Source: Liriodendron chinense
Lineage: Eukaryota; Streptophyta; Magnoliopsida; Magnoliales; Magnoliaceae
Length of the DNA: 64,000 nt
NCBI GenBank assembly: GCA_003013855.2
Contig: ML058408.1
Location: 1,488,001 to 1,552,000, forward strand
Direction of reading: 5' to 3'
Shown here: piece by piece, positions 53,301-64,000 of the stretch
Layout of the letters: the number at the start of each line of letters is the position of its first letter
Numbering within the stretch: position 1 is the stretch's first letter
Program-made: the position numbers and the translations under genes
Notes under the pieces: model-generated
Database searches by the model: none
Told to the model about the DNA's origin: nothing
What the model saw: the letters and a program-made list of their open reading frames with translations, nothing else

Positions 53301-54159
53301 CGCTTTTCCACTACTTAGCCAGATTTTCAGGATTCCTAACACTTAGAAAATTTCAGTATTTCAGCTCCGATGGGGAACCTCCAAAGGACAGCTACCTTTT
53401 CTAGACATGCACTCACTGTCGCCAAGCCACTTCTAGGCTATGATTGACCTTCTGAATGAATGGGATGGGGTGTGGAAGTCCAGATGTTGCTAATTTTAGT
53501 ACTTCCTTCCTAATTTGGAGCCTCCGGGTCGGCTTGTCGTATAGGAACGTTGTTCCGGGGAGTGCGCGCATGGAAATACGCATTGTAATGACTTCAAACT
53601 TGCTAATTAAGGGTTTTGGGGCACTCCGGATCATTTGGCGGTGAAGCGCATGTCCAGTTCTGCTCTGAAATGGTAGCTGTAGGCTTACGGACCCTTTTTG
53701 GTCAGCTCCTAACGGGGATGAAATGCATTTCAAGGTGCGCAGGTAAAAATATGCATCGGATGATTTTGAAACTTGCAGGTTAAGGGTTTTAGGACATTTC
53801 AGATCATTTGGAGGTGAAGCGCATGTCCAATTTCGCTCTGAAATGGTAGCTGTAGGCTTACGGACCCTTTTGGTCAGCTCTATGCAGGTACGAAACGCAT
53901 TTCGAGGTGCGCAGGTAAAAATATGCACCAGATGACTTCAAAACTTGCAGGTTAAGGATTTTAGGACATTCGGATCATTTGACGGTGAAGCGCATGTCCA
54001 GTTTCGCTCCAAAATATTGTTTACGGATTTTGGTCGCTACCAAGCGATCAGGGTTGTGCAGGCATTTTTAGGGGTTTTCTGGCCTCAAAACTTATCCAAA
54101 TCATTGTCAATAGACCATGGGATGTTGTTTTACAATGGGTGTAAATTTTAGCCCCAACA

Positions 54160-55340
54160 AGTGCCCCCCCGGTGTGCTGCGCTGGATGCTTACGTCATGC
54201 CAGTGCAGTGCACCGGTCCCTTAGGCTCAAGTTTAAATAGTTGACTCACTGAGTCATTCCAACATTTCCTCGAGTCAGAAAATCTAATTTTCCCAAGGTG
54301 AGAGAGCTCACCCTTGGGGTACAGGCGCATGTGGTCCCCTTGTGGGCGAATGTGGCCTGCCATCCATTTTCCGACGGAGAACTTCCCTCAGGAGCATGTC
54401 AAATTGCCTCTGAGGATGTGGGCGCATGTCCCAGGCGCATGTTGTTCTGGGCATGCGCCCAGGGCACTGCCAGGACTTGTCTTTTTCCTAATTTCAGAGG
54501 TGGGCGCATGTGAGGATGCACATGCGCTTGCTACATTGTATTCTAGACTTGTTCATTTCCTTCTTTTGAGACAGGCGCATGTCAGATTGCACATGCGCCT
54601 GATGCCTTATGAGATGAAGTTGCATTAATGAATTTTGTGGATTGGGTGCATGTGAGGGGCCACATGTGCCTGGAGCTCTACCTTGGGAGCATATGAGCCC
54701 AACACTTAGCCAAAATTCCCATTTTTAGCCCTTGCTTTGCACTTGGTGAAGAAATGGCATTTCCGGCTCCGTTTCTCAGTCAAATTCAGTGCTGTTTGAG
54801 GCTAGATCACTTAAAATTCAAGCACGATTGGAGCTTAGTGCCTTGGGCCTGCAGTTGGCTACCTACTTTGGCCTATCACAGCTTACAACTGTCTATTTTA
54901 TGCAGGTTCAGAGTATGTCTGCCAGAGTGCGCCTATAGCGTCCCGATTGCTTGTAAAGTTGCTGTGTGCTAACAGTTGCGTATGTATGATGCTGAAACTG
55001 TTTCCTGACTCTGTCCAGTACCTGCTTATAGGCACCTGGACTTGTCAAGGCTGCTTTTAGACTAAATGCATGGATGTATTGTGGGTTCAATCTAGTGATT
55101 TTGTGTGTGCATCAATCACATGTATGCGTGCATGTATGATGACAGTTGCTTTGTTATGAAATGGGTATGATGATCGATATACTATGCTCTTGATTTTGTT
55201 GCTTTCATGCTTTGTTGCTTGTGCTCTATGTGATGTGCTTGTGTTCACGATACAATTTCGTTAGGCTATTTGTCCATGTGTATCGAGTTGTTTTCTAATG
55301 TTGTTTTGTTTACGCGTTGCAATGAATTGCAGTAGCGACA
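54160..55340 (+). other. T3 PPT and upstream region of its PMD gene
   Basis: AGTGCCCCCCCGGTG (54160-54174) is the inverted PPT. 54320-54690 holds about nine GCGCATGTGG/CACATGCGC motifs. The rest is T-rich with no coding homology and ends GCAATGAATTGCAG before the PMD ATG, a possible 3' splice site. Homologous to 44838-46008 inverted. Confidence 0.7.
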
Positions 55341-56581
55341 ATGGGATCTTCTGGTGAAACTTCTGGGTCGCATGCTTCTGGTCCGACGCCGATGAAGTGC
55401 GGTCGGAAAAGAACGGCTGAAGGTCCTTCCAACTCTCCTCCTCCAAGACGTAACTCTCACTTCTTTCCTACGGTTGAATTCGAGATAAAGGATTTCTCGG
55501 AGCTTATTGGGTAGCTTCCTCATGAGGTGCTGGTGCGCATCTTCGTCAACAAGACAGCGCCTGAACCTTCAAAGCGGGGAACAGAACAAAAGTGGGTCTA
55601 TTGGTATGCCCAACTTGCTGGTGTGGCGAGTGCCACGAGGCAGGTCCTCAAGATACACCTGTTCAAAATGCAGAAGAAAATCTGACAGGTCAGAAAGGTA
55701 AGAAGAAAGGAGGATGAGGAAAACAACCAATCAAAGCGCTTAGTCAAGCGCAGCGATTAACACAGCTCCTCGACTTGAAATATGAAAGGATGAAGATTGG
55801 ATGGGAGAGCAACAAGATTGTTGCTGAACGTGACATCTGCATCATGAATCCCTACGATGACGAAGTCATCTTATACCAGAAATCTCTTATGAGGTGTAAA
55901 CCTTTTCCGAGCATCGAGCCATCTGATGTTCGTAGACCTAGCCAATTCTATGGAGTGGAGAGATGGTCTTTAGTTCCTGAGAGATTACTCACCGCCACCC
56001 TGGGAAACAACGGGAAGCAATAGAAGGTTGGTGAGATTAAGGAGATGACTTTCCTCATGCCTACATGTGATCCGCATGCACCTTATCCAACTCATTTCTT
56101 TGAGACGGTGCGTCAAAGATTCGTTCCTATGAGCACGTCCGCAATGTGGGAGACTTCGAGCTTCCGTACCCGAGGGCATCTAAGTCGTCGTGACAGCTAC
56201 ATCCCCTGGGGGAAGGAGATTCTGATCCGGCACGAGGCTGTGCTGAGAGAGGTCGGGCTCTACTATGCCATCGAGGCGACTGCTGGCTTCTTTCCACGAG
56301 ATCGGACGATTCTCAAGGGCTTCTTAAATTACTGGAGTTCCGTTACCAACTCTTTCTATCTTCCTCAAGGAGAGATGAGTATAACCCTCTGGGATCTTAA
56401 GATGATGGCGGGCTTGCCCATACGCGGCGGGTATTATCACGAATATATCCCCTCTGATGAAGAATTGTCTGGCTTCAGGCGCGAAGGTGATCGGAAGGCC
56501 TATCATTCCAAGGCGTGTTTGGAATTGTTCAATGAATTACAACAATTTGACTGCATTACAAAGATACACTATGAAGATTGG

Positions 56582-56586
56582 TCAGT
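56582..56586. repeat. left target-site duplication of N3 (TCAGT)
   Basis: Partner at 63731-63735 is TCTGT, one mismatch. The uninterrupted homologue in T2 (43591-43610, minus) shows a single GGTCAATCTACTT at this site. Confidence 0.8.
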
Positions 56587-58697
56587 TGTTCGCTTCCCCA
56601 AGTGTAGGGTTGCGATGTAGTAATAATCTCGGTAAGACCGAGGTCGATCCACAGGGAAGGAAGTAAACAATGCAAATTATCCTAATAACTAGAATTTAAA
56701 GAGGTTTGTGAAATTGGTTTTGAACATAAAATAGAAAATCTGATAATGAAAAGATAACTAGAGCATCAAGGATCCACTTATAGCTTTCCTTAGATGCATA
56801 ATTCGCTATGGTTTCTCACTTTCTCAACTAGAATCGATATTAAGATCTATCTAGCCGGATGATAGAGCTGTTAAACCAAACAATCTGTTATATGTAAGAT
56901 CAATGCATAGGATTCACTCAATGTAGGCTGAGCTGAGCATGCTCAATTGCATAGGTCATTCCCCATTCCAAAAGGTTCAGTTCACAATCATAACCATCCT
57001 CAAGTCCTGTCACAAGACAAGGCTAGATCATGATTTGAACTTGATTCAAATCACATGCACAATCCATACATATTACAGAAATTCAGAAAAGTAGAACTTT
57101 GGTAGGAAGTCCCCACATGAAGATCATAGTACTGGAGCGCACTCCAATTCCTCGGATCATACAGGTCTAGACTGATGCAAACCAATTAAGAATTTAAGTA
57201 ATTCTCCCAAACATCCATGAGTCATCATAAGACTAAGAAAAACTACTTAAAACTTGTATAAACTTCAAACCATAGTTCATAATCATGAAAACCAATCTTA
57301 AAACCAATAAAACGAATTAAACAATCTAAGAAAACTATAAGGTTCACCTCTTAGCTCTAGCTAAGAGATTAGCTAATGAAAAGCATATTAGAAACTAGAA
57401 CTAGAACTAAGAAAAGGAAGAAAAACTAGCTGGAGGAGGCTAGGAAGCCTCCTATGACTTGAACTCCTTGCTCCCCACGTCCTTGGTTACCCTGGAATAG
57501 AAGAGAGCACCTCCTTTTATAGTGCAGCAATAGTACAGCAACATAACAGAATTTGTTTTTGGTACGGCTTAACCAATGGTCGGATTGCCTTCAAATTTGA
57601 TTTGTAGCTTCCTTGTAATGTGATCTTCCTCATAGATGATTTAGATTTCCAAGATTGTCCTCTAAATGGGCCCACCAATCACATCACCGACCGCCTCTCA
57701 AAATTGCGCACTTCGGGTACCTTCAGAACCAGTCATTTTGCTTCCAACGCTCCGGAGTGTACAGACGTCGGATTGATCCCAAATTTGGAACATTAGTAGA
57801 AAACTTCCTCCTCTACATGATAGACGGATTAGATTGTCCAAAACAATCCCAGAATGTGGTCCAAAAATTAGAACAATTAGGGCTTTTAAAAACTCTGCGC
57901 AGTTGGATCTTTCTGGACGGTCCATCTTTCTTCAACCGGTACGATCAAACCACACATCCTTTTGATCTGAAACTTTGTGGTTATTCATATATGGATGTGG
58001 TCTAAAATATGGTCAAGGTAGATTCTTCATATCATCAATGATGGGTCACCTGGACCGGCCCAGAGTGGAGTAGGCAGAATCTGGAACTTTCTGGACAGTT
58101 CGTATTGTTTTGGCCACCACGGTCAATCCGTAGCTCCGATCGACACGAAACCACTTGGGTTAGTTCAGCGTCGAGCTCCTCTTCGACATAGATGTGTTGG
58201 ATTTTCAAATATCATCAAAATGGGCCCAAAAAACTGGTCCGAAAAACCAGGCACGGGAATACCTTGCTGTTTTAGAATCTGGAAGTTGAACTTGCATGGC
58301 CGACAGGTCATGACCGGTCGGACAGGGCTGGCCGACCGGTCACGACCGATCTGGCCTTCTTTGGCATTACTCCAGCAAGCATGGCCGACCGGTCAAGACC
58401 GGTCAGGCTTCCTTGGCCGACCGGTCAAGACCGGTCGGTCTCTTTTTCTTCTTGTTTTCTTCCTCTCTTTCTTCTATTTTCTTCTTTCCTTGCTTCTTTC
58501 TTTGCTTCCTTCTTCCTTCGGCCCTCCTTGGGTCTTCATCCAAGGTTCTAAATCAGCTCTTTCTATCATCAATTTGGCGGAGTTCACTCTCAAACCTGCA
58601 ATCACAAAACATGCATTAGATTTGTCTATATACCATGCAAACCTCGTACAATGAGTGATGAATTGGGGCTAGAATATGCACAATTAAGAGCTCAACA
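56587..58697 (-). repeat. 3' LTR of N3
   Basis: 2111 bp, TGTTCGCTTCCC...AGCTCAACA. TATA at 57513-57522 (minus). GACCGGTC cluster at 58303-58437. Confidence 0.93.
58303..58437. repeat. GACCGGTC palindrome cluster, N3 3' LTR
   Basis: Four pairs with a few decayed cores (ACAGGTC, ACCGATC). The extra pair AAGACCGGTCAGGCTTC also occurs in the N1 3' LTR. Confidence 0.9.
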
Positions 58698-58708
58698 CAC
58701 CCCCCAAC
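58698..58708 (-). other. Polypurine tract of N3
   Basis: Minus strand GGTTGGGGGGTG next to the 3' LTR. Confidence 0.85.
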
Positions 58709-59618
58709 CAGCATTTTGCTAGTCCCGATCAAAACATGCGTGAAACAAGTTCAATTCTCCAAAAACTAACTCTCCTTCAGAAACTATGCTTCTATACATC
58801 CCTAGACACACAAGTGTAAAAGTCAGAAAAATTAGGTGATAGAAGTTAAAACCTTAAACTCTCAAAACATAATAAGTGTCCATATGAAATTCTCGCTGAT
58901 TGATTGATGAATAGAAGAACTTGAACAAATTCAACCTAGTGTGCATAGTGAAAGTTCATCTCATGAGTTTCTGGGCTTATCTTCTTCATAGATCAACTAA
59001 ACCATGGATTTCAAGGTGCACAGAGCAACATCAAGCCAATGACAGGAATTTGTCTTACCGTCCTTCCGACGACTTTCACACTACGTCCCATTTCCTGCTT
59101 TGGTTACGGGTAGACCATCCCCCGGTTGGTAGTAGGTAGCCCTAATCGGAATTTTCCACCATTTTTCCATCATTCCCAATTTCATACTTCCTTTTCCTTT
59201 TTCTTTTACATTAGATAGGATTTTTAGAAATCCATATCTTTCGTTATTTTCCCATGGACAAGGATGGACAAAGTACCCCGGCTTGGTTTCTCAACACCTT
59301 AAATCAAAGTATAGTTAATCCACAAATCACATAATCCTTTCAACTTATGAAAATCGTGTAATGTGAACTAGGTGTAAAAGTTTTCAAATTTTCTATCACT
59401 CACATAAATAGGGGAATTCACATATAAAACCATTATATTAAGAGAAGTTCAAAGCTTGCAACATCACTCACTTCGTATCTCCTCTTCTTATACTCATATC
59501 ATCTTGAATACATAGAAACAACGTTTTCCAAAAGAGTTTTGAATTTTAGAAAAATCGAAAATTTTCTACATAATTGCTCGAAATGTCACAAAAGCTGGTA
59601 GATTCATCTAAGGAATCT

Positions 59619-59654
59619 CACCCCCCAACCAAAATCTTACATTGTCCTCAATGT
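59619..59654 (-). other. Second PPT-like tract and palindrome, N3
   Basis: CACCCCCCAACC plus ATTGTCCTCAATGT, as in the other copies. Confidence 0.7.
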
Positions 59655-59816
59655 AATAAGATATGCAATATGCATGACATGAGAGCAATGACATAAAACA
59701 AAGGAGAGTGAGAACGAGAGTACCTGAGGTAGCAAGTTGATCAATTCTAGCATCTTCCATTGTCTCAATGAGACTTATTCAATCCTAAATGCAGAAAGAA
59801 ATCCTAACCTACCTAC

Positions 59817-61340
59817 CTACCTTTGATTAGTCCGATCAACTACATGATCAAATTTGAGCAGGATCTTCATGAATTTCAATAGGTTTCTCATGAGGACCAT
59901 CCAAAGTCCTGCTCGAATGTATACATGGGTGCGTTTCTTCATGAAGGTCCAATCATAGTGTTCACCACACGCATGTAAGGAGGAGATAAGAGTAGCAAAA
60001 AGATATCTCCTCAAGTTCTGAATTGGGTTGTAATTGATTAAAAACGGGTCCTCCCAATCAGAATTTTTAATGGGTTGAAGAACCCATGATGGTGGAGAGA
60101 CATTCATTAATTATTTTTCAGTTTGGGTTGTCTCCTCCACAAATTCAGAATTGCACGGTGTTTCCACAAATAATGGTAAAGAGTGTAAATCAGTGGAATG
60201 GTGTTCTTCAGGCACCGACACCGTGTCTAACAAACTATCCAACTCTTTAATCATCTCATCATCCAGATCATAAGGGTGGGTCATGCATTCCTCTAGGAAA
60301 TCGAGAGAGTCGGATGAAGGGTCCTCGTTCTCCCTAAGTGATTGAGGAAATTCTGTTTCAAGGGTAAGGAATTCCTCCTCTATAGAGGGGAGGTCTTCCA
60401 AAGAAAATTTTTCAGATTCATTGGTAAGCACATCATGTAGCATTGGTTGATCTAAAATTTCAGATTGTGCCACCACATCATCCAAAGAAACAGAATTTTC
60501 AACCCAAGGGAGTTCTTCCACAATAGAATCCGACATGTGTTGTTGGTGGAAGGACTCAAAAATATCAACTTCAGCCATCTCTCTAGCAAGAATATCTTCT
60601 GGCGACTCATAAACATTCGGCCCTTTAGAAGAAGAAATCATGGGCTCACAATCATCCACGGAACCCTCATTGTAGGCAATCTCACTATCACTTTCAGATT
60701 TTATGGATTCCTCAGGTTCGTCAACCATCATTGAAATCTCTTCATTATTAAAATCGGAATAGCTAAAAGAGATAGTTGATTTACCATAATCGATGGTAAT
60801 GGCGGGATCACTGAGATCTACATCCTTTAAAAGTTTACTCATCAAATCGGAAGAGGGTTGGGCTTGGATAGCCACATCCTCCTCTATGTTGGGGATTGAT
60901 TCAGTGTTCCTAATGTTGGGTTCAATATTTTGAGAAGGCGAGAGGTTTTGTATGCATTGCTCAGTTATTTTCATAAACTCTCGCAGTGTATCCTCAAGAG
61001 TTCGTGTCGGTTGTGGCTCATGAGAAAGAAACTCTTGAGGATAATTGTTGGCATCCATGGTTGGCTCGTCTCCCAAATTGAAATTTTGATGCTCCCACCA
61101 ATTTGGATTATGCATGTCATATGTTGGGCTTTTAAATGGTTGTTGATATGTGTAACCATACAAGTGATCATACATTGTCCTAACCGGTGGAACATTATTC
61201 AATGGGAGAGTATTAGAAGAAGATTGAGTCTTAGAAAAATATTCATGCTTGTAATGGTTCCAATCATAATGATTTTTTATTTGGTTCATCCTCTCATCTT
61301 GCAAAAGGTATTTAGACAATCCACCCATCCAATCATTCAT
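59817..61340 (-). pseudogene. Acidic gag/pol-linker fusion ORF of N3 (one nonsense mutation)
   Basis: Open from ATG 61340 (MNDWMGGLSKYLL) to a TAA at 60111-60113, then open again to 59817. The TAA stands where the intact copies have a Tyr codon (EKYLMN), a single-base change. The N-terminal KTMRDY repeat region is shorter than in N1 and N2 (only VRTMYDHLYGY is clear). The gag C-terminal-like segment (RTLEDTLREFMKITEQ), acidic centre and linker-like segment (LEECMTHPYDLDDEMIKELD) are kept. The first frame has 409 codons and the second 96. Confidence 0.83.
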
Positions 61341-61592
61341 AATGAAATTATAGGAAGTTGAAATAATCCCTAATCGAGGAAGAAAAACAAGGAGAAGAAA
61401 GGGAGATGGGGAGATGTAACCCGTGAAAGTGAGAGCTATGTCAGCAACAATGTCCTACAAAATCAAACAAAAAATTGTTAATAATCTAGAAAAAAATCAG
61501 AAAATCTACTTCTATAAAAACAAAAACAAAAAAATCCTACCTAAATAAAACTACTCTATAGCTACTAGAACAATTAGAACCGTTTAACCTCT

Positions 61593-61610
61593 TCCCCGGC
61601 AACGGCACCA
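61593..61610 (-). other. N3 primer-binding site (tRNA-Asp, one mismatch)
   Basis: Plus strand TCCCCGGCAACGGCACCA, six bases from the 5' LTR. Confidence 0.9.
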
Positions 61611-61616
61611 AAAACT

Positions 61617-63730
61617 TGTTCACTTCCCCAAGTGTAGGGTTGCGATGTAGTAATAATCTCGGTAAAACCGAGGTCGATCCAAAGGGAAGGAAGTAAACAA
61701 TGCAAATTATCCTAATAACTAGAATCTAAAGAGGTTTGTGAAATTGGTTTTGAACATAAAATAGAAAATCTGATAATGAAAAGATAATTAGAGCATCAAG
61801 GATCCACTTATAGCTTTCCTTAGATGCATAATTCGCTATGGTTTCTCACTTTCTCAACTAGAATCGATATTAAGATCTATCTAGCCGGATGATAGAGCTG
61901 TTAAACCAAACAATCTGTTATATGTAAGATCAATGCATAGGATTCACTCAATGTAGGCTGAGCTGAGCATGCTCAATTGCATAGGTCATTCCCCATTCCA
62001 AAAGGTTCAGTTCACAATCATAACCATCCTCAAGTCCTGTCACAAGACAAGGCTAGATCATGATTTGAACTTGATTCAAATCACATGCACAATCCATACA
62101 TATTATCGAAATTCAGAAAAGTAGAACTTTGGTAGGAAGTCCCCACATGAAGATCATAGTACTAGAGCGCACTCCAATTCCTCGGATCATACAGGTCTAG
62201 ACTGATGCAAACCAATTAAGAATTTAAGTAATTCTCCCAAACATCCATGAGTCATCATAAGACTAAGAAAAACTATTTAAAACTTGTATAAACTTCAAAC
62301 CATAGTTCATAATCATGAAAACCAATCTTAAAACCAATAAAACGAATTAAACAATCTAAGAAAACTATAAGGTTCACTTCTTAGCTCTAGCTAAGAGATT
62401 AGCTAATGAAAAGCATATTAGAAACTAGAACTAGAACTAAGAAAAGGAAGAAAAACTAGCTGGAGGAGGCTAGGAAGCCTCCTATGACTTGAACTCCTTG
62501 CTCCCCACGTCCTTGGTTACCCTGGAATAGAAGAGAGCACCTCCTTTTATAGTGCAGCAATAGTACAGCAACATAGCAGAATTTGTTTCGCTTGGTACGG
62601 CTTAACTAATGGTCGGATTGCCTTCAAATTTGATTTGTAGCTTCCTTGTAATGTGATCTTCCTCATAGATGATTTAGATTTCCAAGATTGTCCTCTAAAT
62701 GGGCCCACCAATCACATCACCGACCGCCTCTCAAAATTGCGCACTTCGGGTACCTTCAGAACCAGTCATTTTGCTTCCAACGCTCCGGAGTGTACAGACG
62801 TCGGATTGATCCCACATTTGGAACATTAGTAGAAAACTTCCTCCTCTACATGATAGATGGATTAGATTGTCCAAAAAAATCCCAGAATGTGGTCCAAAAA
62901 TTAGAACAATTAGGGCTTTTAAAAACTCTGTGCAGTTGGATCTTTCTGGACGGTCCATCTTTCTTCAACCGGTACGATCAAACCACACATCCTTTTGATC
63001 TGAAACTTTGTGGTTATTCATATATGGATGTGGTCTAAAATATGGTCAAGGTAGATTCTTCATATCATCAATGATGGGTCACCTGGACCGGCCCAGAGTG
63101 GAGTAGGCAGAATCTGGAACTTTCTGGACAGTTCGTATTGTTTTGGCCACCACGGTCAATCCGTAGCTCCGATCGACACGAAACCACTTGGGTTGGTTCA
63201 GCGTCGAGCTCCTCTTCGACATAGATGTGTTGGATTTTCAAATATCATCAAAATGGGCCTAAAAAACTGGTCCGAAAAACCAGGCACGGGAATACCTTGC
63301 TGTTTTAGAATCTTGAAGTTGAACTTGCATGGCCGACCGGTCATGACCGGTCGGACAGGGCTGGCCGACCGGTCACGACCGGTCTGGCCTTCTTTGGCAT
63401 TACTCCAGCAAGCATGGCCGACCAGTCAAGACCGGTCAGGCTTCCTTGGCTGACCGGTCAAGATCGGTCGGTCTCTTTTTCTTCTTGTTTTCTTCCTTTC
63501 TTTCTTCTATTTTCTTCTTTCCTTGCTTCTTTCTTTGCTTCCTTCTTCCATCGGCCCTCCTTGGGTCTTCATCCAAGGTTCTAAATCAGCTCTTTCCATC
63601 ATCAATTTGGCGGAGTTCACTCTCAAACCTGCAATCACAAAACATGCATTAGATTTGTCTATATACCATGCAAACCTCGCACAATGAGTGATGAATTGGG
63701 GCTAGAATATGCACAATTAAGAGCTCAACA
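61617..63730 (-). repeat. 5' LTR of N3
   Basis: 2114 bp, TGTTCACTTCCC...AGCTCAACA; TATA at 62543-62552 (minus); GACCGGTC cluster at 63333-63471. Confidence 0.93.
63333..63471. repeat. GACCGGTC palindrome cluster, N3 5' LTR
   Basis: Four pairs with one or two decayed cores (ACCAGTC, AGATCGGTC). Confidence 0.9.
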
Positions 63731-63735
63731 TCTGT
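63731..63735. repeat. right target-site duplication of N3 (TCTGT)
   Basis: Differs from TCAGT at one base; the PMD exon continues directly after it (CTACTTCAGCCACGG). Confidence 0.8.
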
Positions 63736-63800
63736 CTACTTCAGCCACGGCTTGAAGTAAGTCTTCCCGAGACGTCCCTTTCTTTCTTTTCATGATGTAT

Positions 63801-64000
63801 TGATAAGTACCTAATATTGTATAATTAACCCTGGTTGTTAAGGGCATTATCATTGTTTTCCCGGTTAATTATCTCTCATTAGGTGAATTTTCTGTCTTCA
63901 GGTGATCAGGAGAGGTTGGACAAAATCCGAGTCAATCAAGACGATTTAAAGGCCCTAAAATGATCAAGATAAAGTATGTGGCGATCCTGAAGGAAGTCGA
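63801..64000. mobile_element. Probable start of another LTR element inserted in the T3 PMD intron
   Basis: T3 follows the T2 PMD intron (GTAAGTCTTCCCG...CATGATGTAT) to 63800 and then diverges at TGATAAGTACCTAATATTG. A TG start and AT-rich sequence fit an LTR terminus, but the other end is outside the window. Lineage not assigned. Confidence 0.45.

Larger units (their letters stand above)
50525..54159 (-). repeat. 3' LTR of T3
   Basis: 3635 bp; plus strand starts TGTTAGAACTTAG and ends GCCCCAACA. Inverted copy of the T2 3' LTR 900 bases away, forming a long inverted repeat. Contains the CATGCGC array (52585-53300), a 33-G run and a TATA box. Confidence 0.92.
56587..63730 (-). mobile_element. 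Non-autonomous Athila-like LTR retrotransposon N3, complete
   Basis: 7144 bp: 3' LTR 56587-58697, internal region 58698-61616, 5' LTR 61617-63730, in the T3 PMD exon. Same organisation as N1; the ORF is broken by one nonsense change. Apart from small differences the two LTRs look almost identical, suggesting a young insertion. Confidence 0.93.
55341..63756 (+). pseudogene. PMD gene carried by T3, split by N3
   Basis: Antisense to T3. ATG 55341 (MGSSGETSGSHASG), a basic KCGRKR segment, then MKIGWESNKI, SDVRRPSQFYGVERW, and from 56045 MTFLMPTCDPHAPYPTHFF, SYIPWGKEILIRHEAVLREV, ITLWDLKMMAGLPIRGGYYH and FNELQQFDC. The last block is the most complete PMD core in the window and keeps the Trp that is a stop in T2. 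N3 interrupts the exon at 56586/63731; coding then resumes for about 20 bases to the GTAAGT donor at 63757. Lesions: TAG at 55512-55514, a TGA near 55685, TAG at 56021-56023, and N3. The C-terminal exons lie beyond the window. Confidence 0.82.
50525..64000 (-). mobile_element. Tat/Ogre-like element T3 with antisense PMD gene (right end outside window)
   Basis: Inverted relative to T2 and inserted in the same A2 RT. From left: 3' LTR (50525-54159), PPT, PMD upstream region, and PMD gene on the plus strand (antisense to T3) split by N3. The intron is further interrupted at 63801. The left flank is CCAAC (50520-50524); the matching TSD must lie to the right of the window. Same LTR subfamily as T1 (homopolymer tract, shared indels). 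Confidence 0.88.

Overview
This window looks like a transposon-saturated, probably heterochromatic, stretch of a flowering-plant nuclear genome. I found no host gene, RNA gene, CRISPR array or prokaryotic feature that I could support. Nearly all of it is LTR retrotransposons of the Ty3/gypsy superfamily, in two lineages. The first is a very large Tat/Ogre-like family with LTRs of about 3.6 kb, a primer-binding site matching tRNA-Arg, and termini TGTTGGGG...TCTAACA. The second is an Athila-like family with LTRs of 1.6-2.1 kb, a primer-binding site matching tRNA-Asp, and termini TGTTGA...GCGAACA. The plant assignment rests on these lineages, the plant mobile domain (PMD) coding sequence and the plant-type primer tRNAs. 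I cannot name the species.

Layout. 1-11911: 5' part of Tat-like element T1 (LTR, PBS, leader, gag); its gag is split by a complete non-autonomous Athila-like element N1 (3578-10555, minus, perfect TSD ACCGT). 11912-13540: unassigned, probably a Ty1/copia-type LTR remnant. 13541-19450: Athila-like fragment A1 (end of protease, RT, RNase H, integrase, 3' UTR, 3' LTR; plus). 19451-21981: gag and protease of a second Athila-like element, A2. 21982-49624: Tat-like element T2, bounded by two LTRs and a perfect TSD CTTAG, inserted in the pol of A2. A2 resumes at 49625 with its RT and is cut again at 50524 by a third Tat-like element, T3 (50525 to beyond the window end, minus).

Inside T2 come gag (25977-27421), a nucleocapsid-like tail and protease (27475-29012), then a tandem LTR-internal-LTR-internal-LTR array of the non-autonomous Athila-like family (29148-41353). 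Next, on the opposite strand to gag, is a multi-exon PMD gene (41410-44837). T2 has no RT, RNase H or integrase; the abnormal left edge of the array suggests a deletion removed them. T3 carries the same antisense PMD gene, here split by another non-autonomous element, N3 (56587-63730, TSD TCAGT/TCTGT). A further LTR-like insertion starts at 63801 in the PMD intron.

The non-autonomous Athila-like elements (N1, two N2 units, N3) share LTR ends, PPT, tRNA-Asp PBS, a duplicated PPT-like tract and a conserved 3' UTR block with A1. In place of gag-pol they carry one long acidic ORF (537-583 codons) that keeps the gag C-terminal and pre-RT linker segments but lacks capsid, zinc knuckle, protease, RT, RNase H and integrase. 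They were probably mobilised in trans by relatives of A1. The strongest leads are (1) the antisense intron-bearing PMD gene carried by a giant retrotransposon, (2) the reduced-ORF Athila-like family and its tandem array, and (3) a tRNA-Arg match extending far past the usual 18-nt PBS. All alignments were made by eye; no percent identities or ages were computed.
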